Notes under the pieces: generated by a model | Seen by the model: the letters and a program-made list of their open reading frames with translations, nothing else | What the model was told of the DNA's origin: nothing | The model's database searches: none | Translations under genes and position numbers: made by a program | In this document: piece after piece, positions 24,004 to 32,417 of the stretch | Position numbering within the stretch: the first letter of the stretch is position 1 | Layout: each line of letters starts with the position of its first letter | From: Marinococcus sp. PL1-022 | GTDB lineage: Bacteria; Bacillota; Bacilli; Bacillales; Marinococcaceae | DNA length: 64,000 nucleotides | Direction: 5' to 3' | NCBI RefSeq assembly: GCF_033845285.1 | Contig: NZ_JAWXCX010000001.1 | Location: 1,255,495 to 1,319,494, forward strand

Positions 24004-24851
24004 ACTAATTCCCTCCCCGTCACTTCAAGAAATACCTTTTCCAAATTCGGTTCATTGGAATGAATCGTTGCAACGTCGTCGCCGGTCAGCCAGCGGTTAA
24101 GCTTCTGGATCGCTTCGGCGGTATGGGGCAGCGTCACTTCCTGACCATCCCTCAACAGCACCTGGTACCGTTTATCCTTATTGTACTTGAGTGTCAGCGC
24201 CTTAGGCGAATCATGCTCGACAATCAGGCCGTCATTCAGGAGTGCCACATGATCACACAGCTTGGTCGCTTCGTTCATATTGTGCGTCGTCAAAAAGATG
24301 GCTGTGCCGCTGTCTCTTATTTCCATCAGCAGGGCATGAATGGATTCGGTGGTGACCGGGTCGAGCCCGCTGGTCGGCTCATCCAAAAAGAGCATTTTCG
24401 GCTGGTGCAGCATCGCTCTGGTCAGAACGAGGCGCTGCTTCATTCCCTTCGACAGCTTGCTGGCCAGCTTATGTTTCTCCTCATACAGACCGACCTTTTT
24501 AAGGAGGACATCAATGCGTTTTTTGTCCACCTTCAACAGCTTCGCGAACGCGCTCAAATTATGATACACGCTCAGCCTCTCATACACCCCGCTGTTATCA
24601 GTCACAATTCCCAGCTGCTCGTAGATGCTTTCGTCAATGCGTTCCACAGGGTGCCCCAAAACGAACGCGCGGCCGGAGGTTTGGGCCAGCTGACCGGTCA
24701 AGATTTTAATCGTCGTTGTTTTGCCCGATCCGGACGGGCCCAAAAATCCAAAGATTTCGCCTGCACGAACGGAGAAACTGATGTCTTTTAAGGCGGTTTC
24801 GCCTTTGAATTTTTTGGATAACTGATTCACCTGGATGAATTCCTGTTCCAT
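24000..24851 (-). CDS. ABC transporter ATP-binding protein
   Basis: 283 aa with Walker A GPSGSGKTT (about residues 38-46), signature LSKGMKQRL, Walker B MLFLDEPTSGLDP and switch TTHNM. The C-terminal part (KDKRYQVLLRDGQEV and LEKVFLEVTGREL) is typical of CcmA/NatA-like exporter ATPases. GAAGGAG lies about 9 nt before ATG. Translationally coupled to the permease. Confidence 0.92.
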   Translation of the reverse strand: MEQEFIQVNQLSKKFKGETALKDISFSVRAGEIFGFLGPSGSGKTTTIKILTGQLAQTSGRAFVLGHPVERIDESIYEQLGIVTDNSGVYERLSVYHNLSAFAKLLKVDKKRIDVLLKKVGLYEEKHKLASKLSKGMKQRLVLTRAMLHQPKMLFLDEPTSGLDPVTTESIHALLMEIRDSGTAIFLTTHNMNEATKLCDHVALLNDGLIVEHDSPKALTLKYNKDKRYQVLLRDGQEVTLPHTAEAIQKLNRWLTGDDVATIHSNEPNLEKVFLEVTGRELV

Positions 24852-24987
24852 CTGTCTTCACTCCTTCGGTTGTGATTCAAGAGGGGTCTTCGTTCAATGC
24901 CCCTTTCTTAAGCTCAACTTTACTGGAGTTCGGCAGAAAAGTCGTACATATCCCGTGAACAGTAACGGCCAAACGCTCAAATGTACC

Positions 24988-25018
24988 AAAAAGAGGCTGA
25001 AATCATCTCATTTCAGCC
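24988..25018 (-). terminator. Terminator of the LytTR regulator gene
   Basis: GGCTGAAAT and ATTTCAGCC form a perfect 9-bp stem; on the minus strand it is followed by CTCTTTTTGG. The ABC genes downstream must then have their own promoter. Confidence 0.75.
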
Positions 25019-25029
25019 CCAAATGTACG

Positions 25030-26034
25030 TTAAAATTCCATTAATGCTTTCATTTCCTCCAGGCGGTTCCGGGACAGCGGCAGCTTGAGATTGGTGTTTC
25101 CCTTCAACACGAGCGTATAGCTGTTTTTGGAATAGCTCACGAGCTCCGAGACCCGCTGCAGGTTAACCAAATACGAGCGGTGGCAGCGGAAGAAACCGAA
25201 ATTCGTTAATTTTGCTTCCAGCTCGTTCATCGTCAGGTCAGTCGGAAAGTGTTCCTCTCCGATGCGAATCGTGCTGACGCTGTTAACGCTTTCGATAAAA
25301 TCAATCTCATTCGGACTGAAAAAAATAGTTTTGTCCGCCATCCTGCTGGACACTTTATATACCTTGTTAGGCTTTGGATCCGGATCGTTTGTTTCTGACT
25401 GCGTAGAAATACCGCTGTCGGCAAGGTCGGTTTTTTCCAGACCGGTGTAACGGTTGTAGCGGTACACATCGTTGCTTAACAGTAACAGCTCCTCCAAAAA
25501 TGTGGAGGTGCAGACAACGGCCGTGTTTTTCGAGCGAAGATGATCCAATGCCTGTAGATATAACTCAATGCCTTCGTCTGTCGCATTGCTTAACGGACTT
25601 TGGATTAAAAGCAGCCTGGGCGAAAACAGGAACATCCGAAACAGGCTGATGCGTTTTTTCTGATCCAGCGACAGGCGGCTGATTCTTGTGTGCCAAACGT
25701 CGGATAAGGAAAAAACGCCGATAAATGTTTCCAGAGGCTCCTGGAAATCAGCAAGCTTTTTAAAGATATTCAGATAGCTGGAGACCGTTAATCCCTCATA
25801 CAGTGCATCCTCTGTTAATTCTGTTACGATGGCACTGGTTTCTATTTTTACATCTCCGCTCGAGGGAGCGAGTTCCCCGGAGAGAAGTTTAAAAAACACG
25901 AGGCTCTCGTGGTGAGTCATTTTAATTCCTATTTGAGATTTCTCTTCGATCGTTAAGGTCAGGTTCTTTAAAACAGTACGATCGTTCTCCTGCTTCATGA
26001 CATTTTCAAGCGTTAATAAGGGCAAAGAGGCCAC
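25030..26034 (-). CDS. LytTR regulator with degenerate ABC ATPase domain
   Basis: Residues 1 to about 210 align by pattern with an ABC ATPase (LTLENVMKQENDRTVLKNLTL; FFKLLSGELAPSSGDV) but the nucleotide-binding motifs are gone: Walker A is replaced by KMTHHESLVF, the signature is RLSLDQKKRIS and Walker B reads LLLIQSP with neither Asp nor Glu. Residues about 225-334 form a LytTR DNA-binding domain (ESVNSVSTIRIG, FFRCHRSYLVNL, LVLKGNTNLKLPLSR). Such fusions are known beside ABC exporters in Bacillales. Start GTG 26034 keeps the first ABC strand; its binding site is weak. The dead domain may bind the transporter or sense substrate. Confidence 0.88.
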   Translation of the reverse strand: MASLPLLTLENVMKQENDRTVLKNLTLTIEEKSQIGIKMTHHESLVFFKLLSGELAPSSGDVKIETSAIVTELTEDALYEGLTVSSYLNIFKKLADFQEPLETFIGVFSLSDVWHTRISRLSLDQKKRISLFRMFLFSPRLLLIQSPLSNATDEGIELYLQALDHLRSKNTAVVCTSTFLEELLLLSNDVYRYNRYTGLEKTDLADSGISTQSETNDPDPKPNKVYKVSSRMADKTIFFSPNEIDFIESVNSVSTIRIGEEHFPTDLTMNELEAKLTNFGFFRCHRSYLVNLQRVSELVSYSKNSYTLVLKGNTNLKLPLSRNRLEEMKALMEF

Positions 26035-26086
26035 TCGCTTTCGTATGTGATTTAGGGGTATTTTTCAAAGGATTTAGCACAAACAC

Positions 26087-26433
26087 CTACAGCTTTTGAA
26101 TATGGGTATCCTTAAAGCCGGAGGGATACTTCAGGCCGTACCCGAGCATTCGGTCCAGGCCAATATGAATGATCCAGATGAGGCTGATAAGCACCGGCCA
26201 TTCGAGAGACAGAAGGTAGCCTGAAAATAAAAGCAGCAGGGGAAGGATATACGTATGAGCGGCGTTATAGACATAAGCGCCTGTCCTTGAATTGACAGCA
26301 TATCCGATCATGGAGATATCAGGCAGAAAAAGCAGCAGCAGGAAGAGAAGCCAGGAGTAGCCATTGGAAAAATACAAAGCAGAACCCAGAGCGGAAACAT
26401 AAAGCCTTCTGTTTTAATCAGTCTTTGGTTCAT
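26087..26433 (-). pseudogene. DUF4260 membrane protein gene with N-terminal frameshift
   Basis: The 3' part (26087-26400) encodes NGYSWLLFLLLLFLPDISM through HIGLDRMLGYGLKYPSGFKD, the clear DUF4260 signature. The matching N-terminus, MNQRLIKTEGF with GGAGACGAGG upstream, starts at ATG 26433 in a different frame. Joining them requires a single frameshift near 26395-26410. The protein would then be about 115 aa with four helices, normal for the family. Either a real mutation or a sequencing error. Confidence 0.75.
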
Positions 26434-26606
26434 TTTCCTCGTCTCCTTTTTACTCCTCAGACCGGATAGAGATAAACCTATCATATAACGATTTGCCCGA
26501 ACAGCCAATTGGTGAATCGCTTAAATGCTTAAATACATACCGGAGACTGCTGATCAATGTGATTGTATTTACGTAAGCGTAGTTTAGAAGTTCGGGCTTA
26601 AAGGCA

Positions 26607-27107
26607 TTAGCTGTCGAGGGGGAGGCAGCCGTGAAGATGGGCCTGGAAAAGCGCAAAGCTTAATTCTCCGTCAGAAAACGTATTGTTTTTAACTTTATGG
26701 ATGCATTCGGTAATGGGAAGAGAATATACCTGAATGTTTTCGTGGTCTTCGAGCTGCTGCTCATGCTGAAGATTCACGTCCTCGGTAAAGAAAACGTGGG
26801 TGCGGTCGTTACTTCGCCAGGAGGCCGGAAGCATCGTTCCTAAATAACTTAAGTGTTCACATATGTATCCTGTTTCTTCAGCCAGCTCTCTCCGGGCGGC
26901 TTGCACGAGTGTTTCGCCCGGTTCCACTCCGCCGCCTGGCAGCTGCACAACCACAGCGTCGACCGCCGGACGGTATTGCCTGATAAGAAGAAAAGCGTCT
27001 TCTTTTTTGGCCAGAACAACGACACCGTCCGGTTCGTCCAGCGTAATGTACTTTCTGCCCCGTTGATCCGATATAACGTGCTCGCCCTGTTCCTGCTTCT
27101 CATCCAT
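26607..27107 (-). CDS. Nudix hydrolase, ADP-ribose pyrophosphatase-like
   Basis: A 166-aa Nudix protein. The box GGGVEPGETLVQAARREL followed by AEETGY gives the full G-x5-E-x7-RE-x-x-EE-x-G pattern around residues 55-78. The N-terminal KYITLDEPDGVVVLAKKEDAFLLIRQYRP is the beta-strand arrangement seen in ADP-ribose/NUDT5-type hydrolases. GGAGG lies about 8 nt before ATG. It probably cleaves ADP-ribose or a related nucleotide sugar; the specificity is inferred. Confidence 0.87.
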   Translation of the reverse strand: MDEKQEQGEHVISDQRGRKYITLDEPDGVVVLAKKEDAFLLIRQYRPAVDAVVVQLPGGGVEPGETLVQAARRELAEETGYICEHLSYLGTMLPASWRSNDRTHVFFTEDVNLQHEQQLEDHENIQVYSLPITECIHKVKNNTFSDGELSFALFQAHLHGCLPLDS

Positions 27108-27410
27108 GATAACTGCCTCCGTTTATTAGTTAGTGGTGATACATTATCTTAAAAAGTGGTATTCGATTTTTTTCATAGAAAGAGATTTTTTCTCACTCTA
27201 TGTACTGTAAAAAGTATCGTGGAAAACCATCACTTACAAACAAGATAACATTTTATTACAATTGCAAGGAAAACATCTGTATTTACGTGTCGACAAGATC
27301 ATAATTAAAGACATGAGGTGAAGAAAGCAAGTGATTGAGGCAGGGTGAAATGTTTCAGCTTCTCCATCAGCTAGCCATCGTCATGACTTGTGAAATGTTA
27401 AATGAAAAAG

Positions 27411-27440
27411 TTGACATATCGAATTAACTCGATATACAAT
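27411..27440 (+). promoter_or_regulatory. arsR-type promoter with embedded operator
   Basis: TTGACA (27411-27416), 18 bp, TACAAT (27435-27440). A palindrome ATATCGA-6-TCGATAT (27416-27435) fills the spacer exactly. The predicted transcription start, about 7 nt after the -10, falls at or just before the ATG at 27448. Confidence 0.78.
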
Positions 27441-27447
27441 GCTGGTT

Positions 27448-27762
27448 ATGGACCCAATAGATCTGTTTAAAGCACTTTCAAACGAAACCCGTCTGAAGAT
27501 TCTCTGGTGGCTGAAGGAACCGGAAAAGCATTTTCCTAAACAGCAGGCCCACCTGCCGAAGGAGGTAAGCATTGAAGGGGGCGTCTGCGTGGGAGATATT
27601 CAGGAAAAAGTGCAGGCTTCCCAGTCCACGGTGTCGCACTATCTGAATATGATGCAGAAGGCCGGACTGCTGGAATCCGTCCGCTACGGCCAATGGACGT
27701 ACTACAGACGAAATGAAGACACACTTCAACGGCTGGCGGAGTATCTGAAAACAGAAATCTAG
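27448..27762 (+). CDS. ArsR-family repressor, probably leaderless mRNA
   Basis: A winged-helix regulator of 104 aa starting MDPIDLFKALSNETRLKIL, the canonical ArsR N-terminus. The recognition region is VQASQSTVSHYLNMMQKAGLL and the wing RYGQWTYYR. No ribosome binding site precedes the ATG, because the -10 box ends 7 nt upstream; the transcript would begin at the start codon. An ATG at 27439 overlaps the -10 and is ruled out. The metal-binding ELCVC helix motif is absent. It is followed by an MFS gene with a matching operator, a layout like ybzH-ybcL of B. subtilis. Confidence 0.88.
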   Translation: MDPIDLFKALSNETRLKILWWLKEPEKHFPKQQAHLPKEVSIEGGVCVGDIQEKVQASQSTVSHYLNMMQKAGLLESVRYGQWTYYRRNEDTLQRLAEYLKTEI

Positions 27763-27794
27763 TCATTCAGGTTTCTGTTTTTTTATGGCCCATT

Positions 27795-27825
27795 AAATCG
27801 AAAAATCTAGATATTTAATTATAAT
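27795..27825 (+). promoter_or_regulatory. Second ArsR operator and MFS promoter
   Basis: AAATCGA-6-TAGATAT (27795-27814) has the same 7-6-7 geometry as the upstream operator, with 12 of 14 arm bases identical. A perfect -10 TATAAT follows at 27820-27825; the -35 is poor. Confidence 0.65.
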
Positions 27826-27847
27826 GAAATGAATTGAGGTTGAAAAA

Positions 27848-29074
27848 ATGAGTGTACATGAACAGGAAAATCATTTGAGCCGCAAACAAAAGGTGTTGGC
27901 GTTTACGCTGACGCTGCTGACGTTTGTGATGGGAACGAGCGAGTTTGTTATTGTCGGGCTGCTTTCAGAAATCTCCTCCGATCTGGGCATACGCCTGGCC
28001 ACGGCAGGAACGCTTGTGTCAGGGTTCGCGATTGCCTATGCGATCGGTACGCCGGTATTAACCGCCTTTTTGAGCCGGTTTCCTAAATACAGAATTATGA
28101 TTATGCTGATCATATTGTTTATCGCTGGCAATGTGGTCAGCGCCTTGGCAGGCACGTACGCAGTGCTGCTGTTATCAAGGATTGCTACGGCGATGGTGAG
28201 CGGCGTATTAACGGCCCTCGCCATGTCGGTCGCAGGGGACACGATGCCGGCGGCCAAAAAGCCGGCGGTGATCGCTTCCATTTTTGCCGGTTTTACGATC
28301 GCCAACGTGCTGGGCGTACCTCTGGGGACGTTTATCGGCCAGCTGTCGAACTGGCAGGTAACGTTCTGGGTGACAGCGCTTCTCGGGGTCGTGGCGCTCC
28401 TGATTAGTTTAGGGGTTCTTCCGAAAGATATAAAAAGTGAAAAAAGCTCGATCAAGGACCAGGCTGCCCTTTTTACACAGCCGCGGATTCTGTTAGCCTT
28501 CTTGATTCCTATTTTCGGTATCGCCGGCACGTATACGATTTATACGTATATCACGCCTATTATTGAAGACGGGCTGTCGATCTCGAGCAGCTATGTGAGT
28601 GTCGTGCTTCTCGGCTACGGTGCTTTTTCGATTTTCAGTAACGTATTGGCAGGAAAAATTGCCAGCCGTAACGGCATCTCGAGGCTCAGGTATGTATTCG
28701 TTGTTCAAAGCGTGGTGCTGCTTTCGCTCTATTTCACCATGGCCTCCACCATTGCCGGTTTAATCAGCATTATGCTTATCGCGGTCATGATTTATGCCAT
28801 GAACGCCACCATCCAGCTGTATTTAATGAACCTCGCGGAATTGTATTCTCCTTCCGCGAAAGACCTGGCGTCTGCGCTGACGCCTGTTGCGGTAAATGTC
28901 GGGATCGCTTTGGGCTCTGCGGCGGGAGGAGTCGTAGTAGCAGCGGGAAGCATTGCGTTCCTTCCCTGGGCCGGCGGCTTTTCCGCCCTGATAGCTGCAG
29001 GATTGGCTTCGTTAAGCTATGTTCTGGATAGGAAGGAAGCGCGAACTCGGACAGTAAGTATTTCATCCGAATAA
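27848..29074 (+). CDS. MFS efflux transporter (DHA1-like)
   Basis: A 408-aa drug:proton antiporter-type transporter with twelve helices. It begins LTLLTFVMGTSEFVIVGLL, the hallmark of AraJ/YdhP/PbuE-type DHA1 members, and has the loop FLSRFPKYR between helices 2 and 3 and GVPLGTFIGQ as motif C-like region. A weak GAGGTTG precedes the ATG by about 7 nt. The preceding ArsR-family gene and shared operator suggest inducible export. The substrate (drug, purine or sugar) is unknown. Confidence 0.9.
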   Translation: MSVHEQENHLSRKQKVLAFTLTLLTFVMGTSEFVIVGLLSEISSDLGIRLATAGTLVSGFAIAYAIGTPVLTAFLSRFPKYRIMIMLIILFIAGNVVSALAGTYAVLLLSRIATAMVSGVLTALAMSVAGDTMPAAKKPAVIASIFAGFTIANVLGVPLGTFIGQLSNWQVTFWVTALLGVVALLISLGVLPKDIKSEKSSIKDQAALFTQPRILLAFLIPIFGIAGTYTIYTYITPIIEDGLSISSSYVSVVLLGYGAFSIFSNVLAGKIASRNGISRLRYVFVVQSVVLLSLYFTMASTIAGLISIMLIAVMIYAMNATIQLYLMNLAELYSPSAKDLASALTPVAVNVGIALGSAAGGVVVAAGSIAFLPWAGGFSALIAAGLASLSYVLDRKEARTRTVSISSE

Positions 29075-29095
29075 AGACGGCATATATTACTAAAA

Positions 29096-29133
29096 AGCAT
29101 CTCTGGCAAAAAAAAACAGAGATGCTTTTTTTG
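29096..29133 (+). terminator. Terminator of the ArsR/MFS unit
   Basis: AGCATCTCTG (29096-29105) pairs with CAGAGATGCT (29117-29126), followed by TTTTTT. Confidence 0.85.
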
Positions 29134-29198
29134 ATTGGAAGCTGCAGCAATAGGTATAATAAAGCTAAACAATGAGCTGTGAAAGGCGGAGAGGAATA

Positions 29199-30281
29199 AT
29201 GCAAAAAACAAATCAGAACGGCGGTAAAATGAAAGCTGTACAGGTGGTGGGCTATGGCGGCCTGGATAAGCTGGAGCTCGCAGAGGTTCCTGTTCCGGAG
29301 CCTAAGGACGGGGAAGTACTGGTCAAAGTAAAGGCATGTGCAATTAATAACACGGAAATCTGGATGAGGGAGGGAGCTTACGGAACCGGGAAAGACTCCG
29401 GCTGGCGGCCGGAGGGCGTCCAGTTCCCGCGCATTCCCGGATCAGATATCACTGGGGAGGTCGTGCAGGCAGGGAGCAGGGAAAACGAAGATCTGCTCGG
29501 TAAACGGGTAGTATTGTTTCCGTTCACCTCCAGCGGCGAGCCTGGTTATGAGCATATTTCAGAGGATATGTCTTTTATAGGCTCAGAATACGATAGAGGC
29601 TACGCTGAATATGTCGTATGGCCGGCTGAGCTGTGCTTTGATATGCCGTTATCCAGCTATTCAGACAGTGCCGCGTTCTCGGTGAGCGGACTGACGGCCT
29701 GGCATATGGCCCGGCAGGTGAACATCCAGCCGGGGGAAACGATTATGGTTACGGGAGCCAATGGCGGCGTCGGCTCGTTAAATGTGCAAATTGCCTCAAA
29801 GGTGTTTGGAGCCAGAGTGATCGCCCTCGCAGGAAGTTTCGAGCATGAGGAAAACCTCAAAGCATTAGGCGCTTCCCTGGGGCTATCTTACAAATCCGAT
29901 CAGCTTCAGGAAGAGATTTTGGAGTGGAACGGTGGACCTATTGATGCAGTGTTGGACGTTGTTGGAGATGCGCTGTTTTCCCTGTCCCTTGACGTGCTGA
30001 AAAAGGGAGGCAGATTTTGTATCTCCGGATCTGCCGGCGGACAGATAACTACGCTTGATTTACGGACGCTGTACTTAAAGCATATTACAATGTATGGTTC
30101 TGTCCTGGGCACAAAAGCAGAGTTTAAAGAGTTGATAAACGCTGTTTCTGATGGACGGATCAAGCCGGTCATCGATAAATATTTTCCTTTAGAGGAAGCA
30201 AGAGAGGCTCAGAGATACTTTAAAAATAAAGGCAAAGCAGGAAAAATCGTTCTGCTTCCTGATACGCCCATTGTCCAGTAA
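29199..30281 (+). CDS. Zinc-type alcohol dehydrogenase-like / quinone oxidoreductase
   Basis: A medium-chain dehydrogenase of 360 aa. The GroES-like N-terminus (KAVQVVGYGGLDKLELAEVPVPEP; PRIPGSDITGEV) is followed by an NAD(P)-binding domain with VTGANGGVGSLNVQIA, the A-x-x-G-x-x-G type motif of quinone oxidoreductases. The Cys ligands of structural zinc are lacking, so it is probably zinc-independent and NADPH-linked. GGAGAGG lies about 7 nt before ATG 29199. Reduces quinones or reactive enones by family analogy. Confidence 0.86.
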   Translation: MQKTNQNGGKMKAVQVVGYGGLDKLELAEVPVPEPKDGEVLVKVKACAINNTEIWMREGAYGTGKDSGWRPEGVQFPRIPGSDITGEVVQAGSRENEDLLGKRVVLFPFTSSGEPGYEHISEDMSFIGSEYDRGYAEYVVWPAELCFDMPLSSYSDSAAFSVSGLTAWHMARQVNIQPGETIMVTGANGGVGSLNVQIASKVFGARVIALAGSFEHEENLKALGASLGLSYKSDQLQEEILEWNGGPIDAVLDVVGDALFSLSLDVLKKGGRFCISGSAGGQITTLDLRTLYLKHITMYGSVLGTKAEFKELINAVSDGRIKPVIDKYFPLEEAREAQRYFKNKGKAGKIVLLPDTPIVQ

Positions 30282-30348
30282 ACAGGAAACAGTATAGAAG
30301 TTGATCGTGTTTGGGCCAATTATCGTCTAATCCCGTGGAAGTATAAAG

Positions 30349-30402
30349 AAAAAACCCGAATCATACACGCTGTTTTTTCGTGTTAATGGTTCGGGTTTTA
30401 AT
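30349..30402. terminator. Bidirectional terminator
   Basis: AAAACCCGAATCAT pairs with ATGGTTCGGGTTTT (one wobble) around a T-rich loop. A and T tracts on both sides let it serve the convergent dehydrogenase and FMN reductase genes. Confidence 0.82.
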
Positions 30403-30425
30403 TTATTTTTTCTCATTACAATCTG

Positions 30426-30983
30426 CTAAAAGTCATATTGGCTTTCCCGTATTTGTTCAAAGGTCTGCGAGAGGACAACGGTATCCTCCGCTAAGCGGTC
30501 CAGACGGTCGAGCACATCGGTATTAATAATTTCTTTCTGATGAAAGTCTTTTTCTTCAATAAATACATACGTCTGAACGATTTGGGCCTTCATATAGGAC
30601 AAAATCGGCTTAAGCTGCAGATCTGCAACTAAATAATGCTTAGGCGACCCGGCGGTGACGAGCATACTCACTGTTTTGTCACGAAATGCATCAACCGGCA
30701 GCAGATCGAATACGTTCTTTAAAGCTCCTGGAATAGACGCCTGAAAGATGGGCATGCCGATAATAACAGCGTCTGCTGCCATCAGCTGTTGGGTGACATA
30801 GCCGGTGTCTCCTTCGTAGTCGAGGTAATGGCGGCCGTCGCTGAACAGCATCGAGTATTCCGCCAGATCAATCACCTCGGTTTCAATATCAGGATATCTC
30901 TCATTAACCTTTATTATAGCTTTGTTCATGGCCGTTCTCGTTTTGGAACCGACCTGTGAGCCGGACAAGCCAATTAGTTTCAT
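30426..30983 (-). CDS. NAD(P)H-dependent FMN reductase
   Basis: A flavodoxin-like protein of 185 aa (SsuE/MsuE type): KLIGLSGSQVGSKTRTAMN at the N-terminus is the FMN phosphate-binding loop, and GMPIFQASIPGALKNVFDLL is the signature central block. It supplies reduced FMN to the flavin monooxygenase encoded just upstream (12-nt gap, same strand). AAGGAG lies about 8 nt before ATG. The pair resembles two-component alkanesulfonate or related sulfur-scavenging monooxygenases. Confidence 0.9.
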   Translation of the reverse strand: MKLIGLSGSQVGSKTRTAMNKAIIKVNERYPDIETEVIDLAEYSMLFSDGRHYLDYEGDTGYVTQQLMAADAVIIGMPIFQASIPGALKNVFDLLPVDAFRDKTVSMLVTAGSPKHYLVADLQLKPILSYMKAQIVQTYVFIEEKDFHQKEIINTDVLDRLDRLAEDTVVLSQTFEQIRESQYDF

Positions 30984-30995
30984 TTGTTATTCTCC

Positions 30996-32054
30996 TTATT
31001 TTTGTGCCGTGTATTTTTTAACAGCCGGCAGAATGGTATCCCCGATCAGTTCGATATTTTTTCTTATTTTATCCATTGGCATCCCGCCGAAATCAATCTG
31101 GGCAATGTAGCGCTGATGCCCGAATACTTCATGCTGGTGCAGTATTTTTTCGATAATTTCCTGGGGACTGCCCGTGTTCATAATATTATGCGGCTCGGCC
31201 CCCTGGGCAAACAGCTGCTTCGGGAAGCCTCCACCGTTGGTGCGCTTCATGCCTTCATTAATGTGGGGATACAGGTCCTTGAGCGCCTGCTGGGTTGTCT
31301 CGGCTGCGTAAAAGAAGCCAGCTGTGGCCACCGGCAGCTCCGCCGGATCATGGCCGCCGGCACGGGCTGCATCCCTGTAAGCATCAACGGTTTGTTTAAA
31401 ACGGTCCGACGATCCGCCTAAATGAGCCATAAACATAGGAACCCCGGCATAACCGGCTTTCATCGCGCTGGCCGGTGTTCCGCCGACGGCACGCCAGATG
31501 GGAAGCGACCCCTCCGCAGGGCGGGGGAGCACTTTGGCATTCGTTAACGGTGCCCGGAATTCTCCTTCCCAATTTATATTTTTCTGTTCATTGATCTGCC
31601 GAAGCAGATCAAATTTTTCTTCATACAGGGCCTCATAATCGCGGACATTATAGCCCAGCAGGTCAAACAATCCAACTCGGGAGGCGCGTCCTGCCACAAG
31701 CTCGGTGCGTCCTTTGGAAATCAAGTCAATGGTGGCGAAATTCTCGTATACCCGGACAGGATCCGAGGTGCTGATGATCGTGGAGGAGCTGCCGATTTTT
31801 ATTCGATTTGTCGCCTGGGCAATAGCTGAAAGAACAACCGCGTGGGCCTGGGTGGCGAAATATTCCTGATGGCTTTCCCCGATGCTGAAGAAATCCAGTC
31901 CCGCCTGTTCAGCAAGCGTGGCGTATTCGATTAATTCATGAATCCGGTCCTGGGCTGATATTCTCTCTCCCGTATGCGGATCGGGCAGATGATCTCCCAG
32001 GGTATAAATGCCAAATTCCAGTCCATTCTCCGGATGAATGCGATATTGTTTCAT
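30996..32054 (-). CDS. LLM-class flavin-dependent oxidoreductase
   Basis: A bacterial luciferase-like TIM barrel of 352 aa: EFGIYTLGD at strand 1, FFSIGESHQEYFATQ, IKIGSSSTIISTSDPVRV, and LVAGRASRVGLFDLLGY are conserved blocks. These enzymes use reduced FMN and O2 to oxidise or desulfonate small substrates. The ATG at 32054 has AAGGTGG 8 nt upstream; the longer frame upstream is not needed. First gene of a two-gene operon with the FMN reductase. The exact substrate cannot be read. Confidence 0.9.
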   Translation of the reverse strand: MKQYRIHPENGLEFGIYTLGDHLPDPHTGERISAQDRIHELIEYATLAEQAGLDFFSIGESHQEYFATQAHAVVLSAIAQATNRIKIGSSSTIISTSDPVRVYENFATIDLISKGRTELVAGRASRVGLFDLLGYNVRDYEALYEEKFDLLRQINEQKNINWEGEFRAPLTNAKVLPRPAEGSLPIWRAVGGTPASAMKAGYAGVPMFMAHLGGSSDRFKQTVDAYRDAARAGGHDPAELPVATAGFFYAAETTQQALKDLYPHINEGMKRTNGGGFPKQLFAQGAEPHNIMNTGSPQEIIEKILHQHEVFGHQRYIAQIDFGGMPMDKIRKNIELIGDTILPAVKKYTAQK

Positions 32055-32417
32055 AACGTAAAGGCCACCTTTTTTTATTTTGTCTAATGCTATTATAATT
32101 AATACCCAACACATTAGTAAGTACGTACATCAAAGTGGCATAGTATAAAAAAGGGTACCTGGAATAGAAAATTTTCCCGGGCTGTCGATCAAAATCATCA
32201 AAACAGCTATCCGGACGATGGAAAGGACGACGCGTTCCATCAGCAAAGTAAGAAAAACTCCGGTTTTTATGGGGCCGTTTTCCAGTTAAGAAGGTTATAA
32301 AAAAGGACAGGAGGGAATGGTTGAATACCATCTTTAACGATAGTAAGGGTGTCTTCTTCAAAAGGAGACAGAAGGTGTGGAAGAACACGGTTATCCTGAA
32401 AAACAAGGAGGAGAAAT
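32055..32417. other. Intergenic control region between divergent genes
   Basis: Holds the promoter of the monooxygenase operon and the leader of the universal stress gene. From about 32130 to 32390 I see only weak short repeats and no gene with a credible ribosome binding site. Confidence 0.55.
32092..32120 (-). promoter_or_regulatory. Promoter of the monooxygenase/FMN reductase operon
   Basis: On the minus strand TTACTA (32120-32115), 17 bp, TATAAT (32097-32092). The 8-bp palindrome GTACGTAC at 32121-32128 abuts the -35 and could be a regulator half-site. Confidence 0.5.

Noticed and set aside
24060-24791. A 243-codon + strand open frame
   Set aside because: Antisense to the ABC ATPase gene; the codons mirror the conserved motifs of the real gene.
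24852-24990. LytTR binding repeats upstream of the ABC exporter
   Set aside because: GTT-containing segments are present on the minus strand but none fits the LytTR direct-repeat consensus well enough to report.
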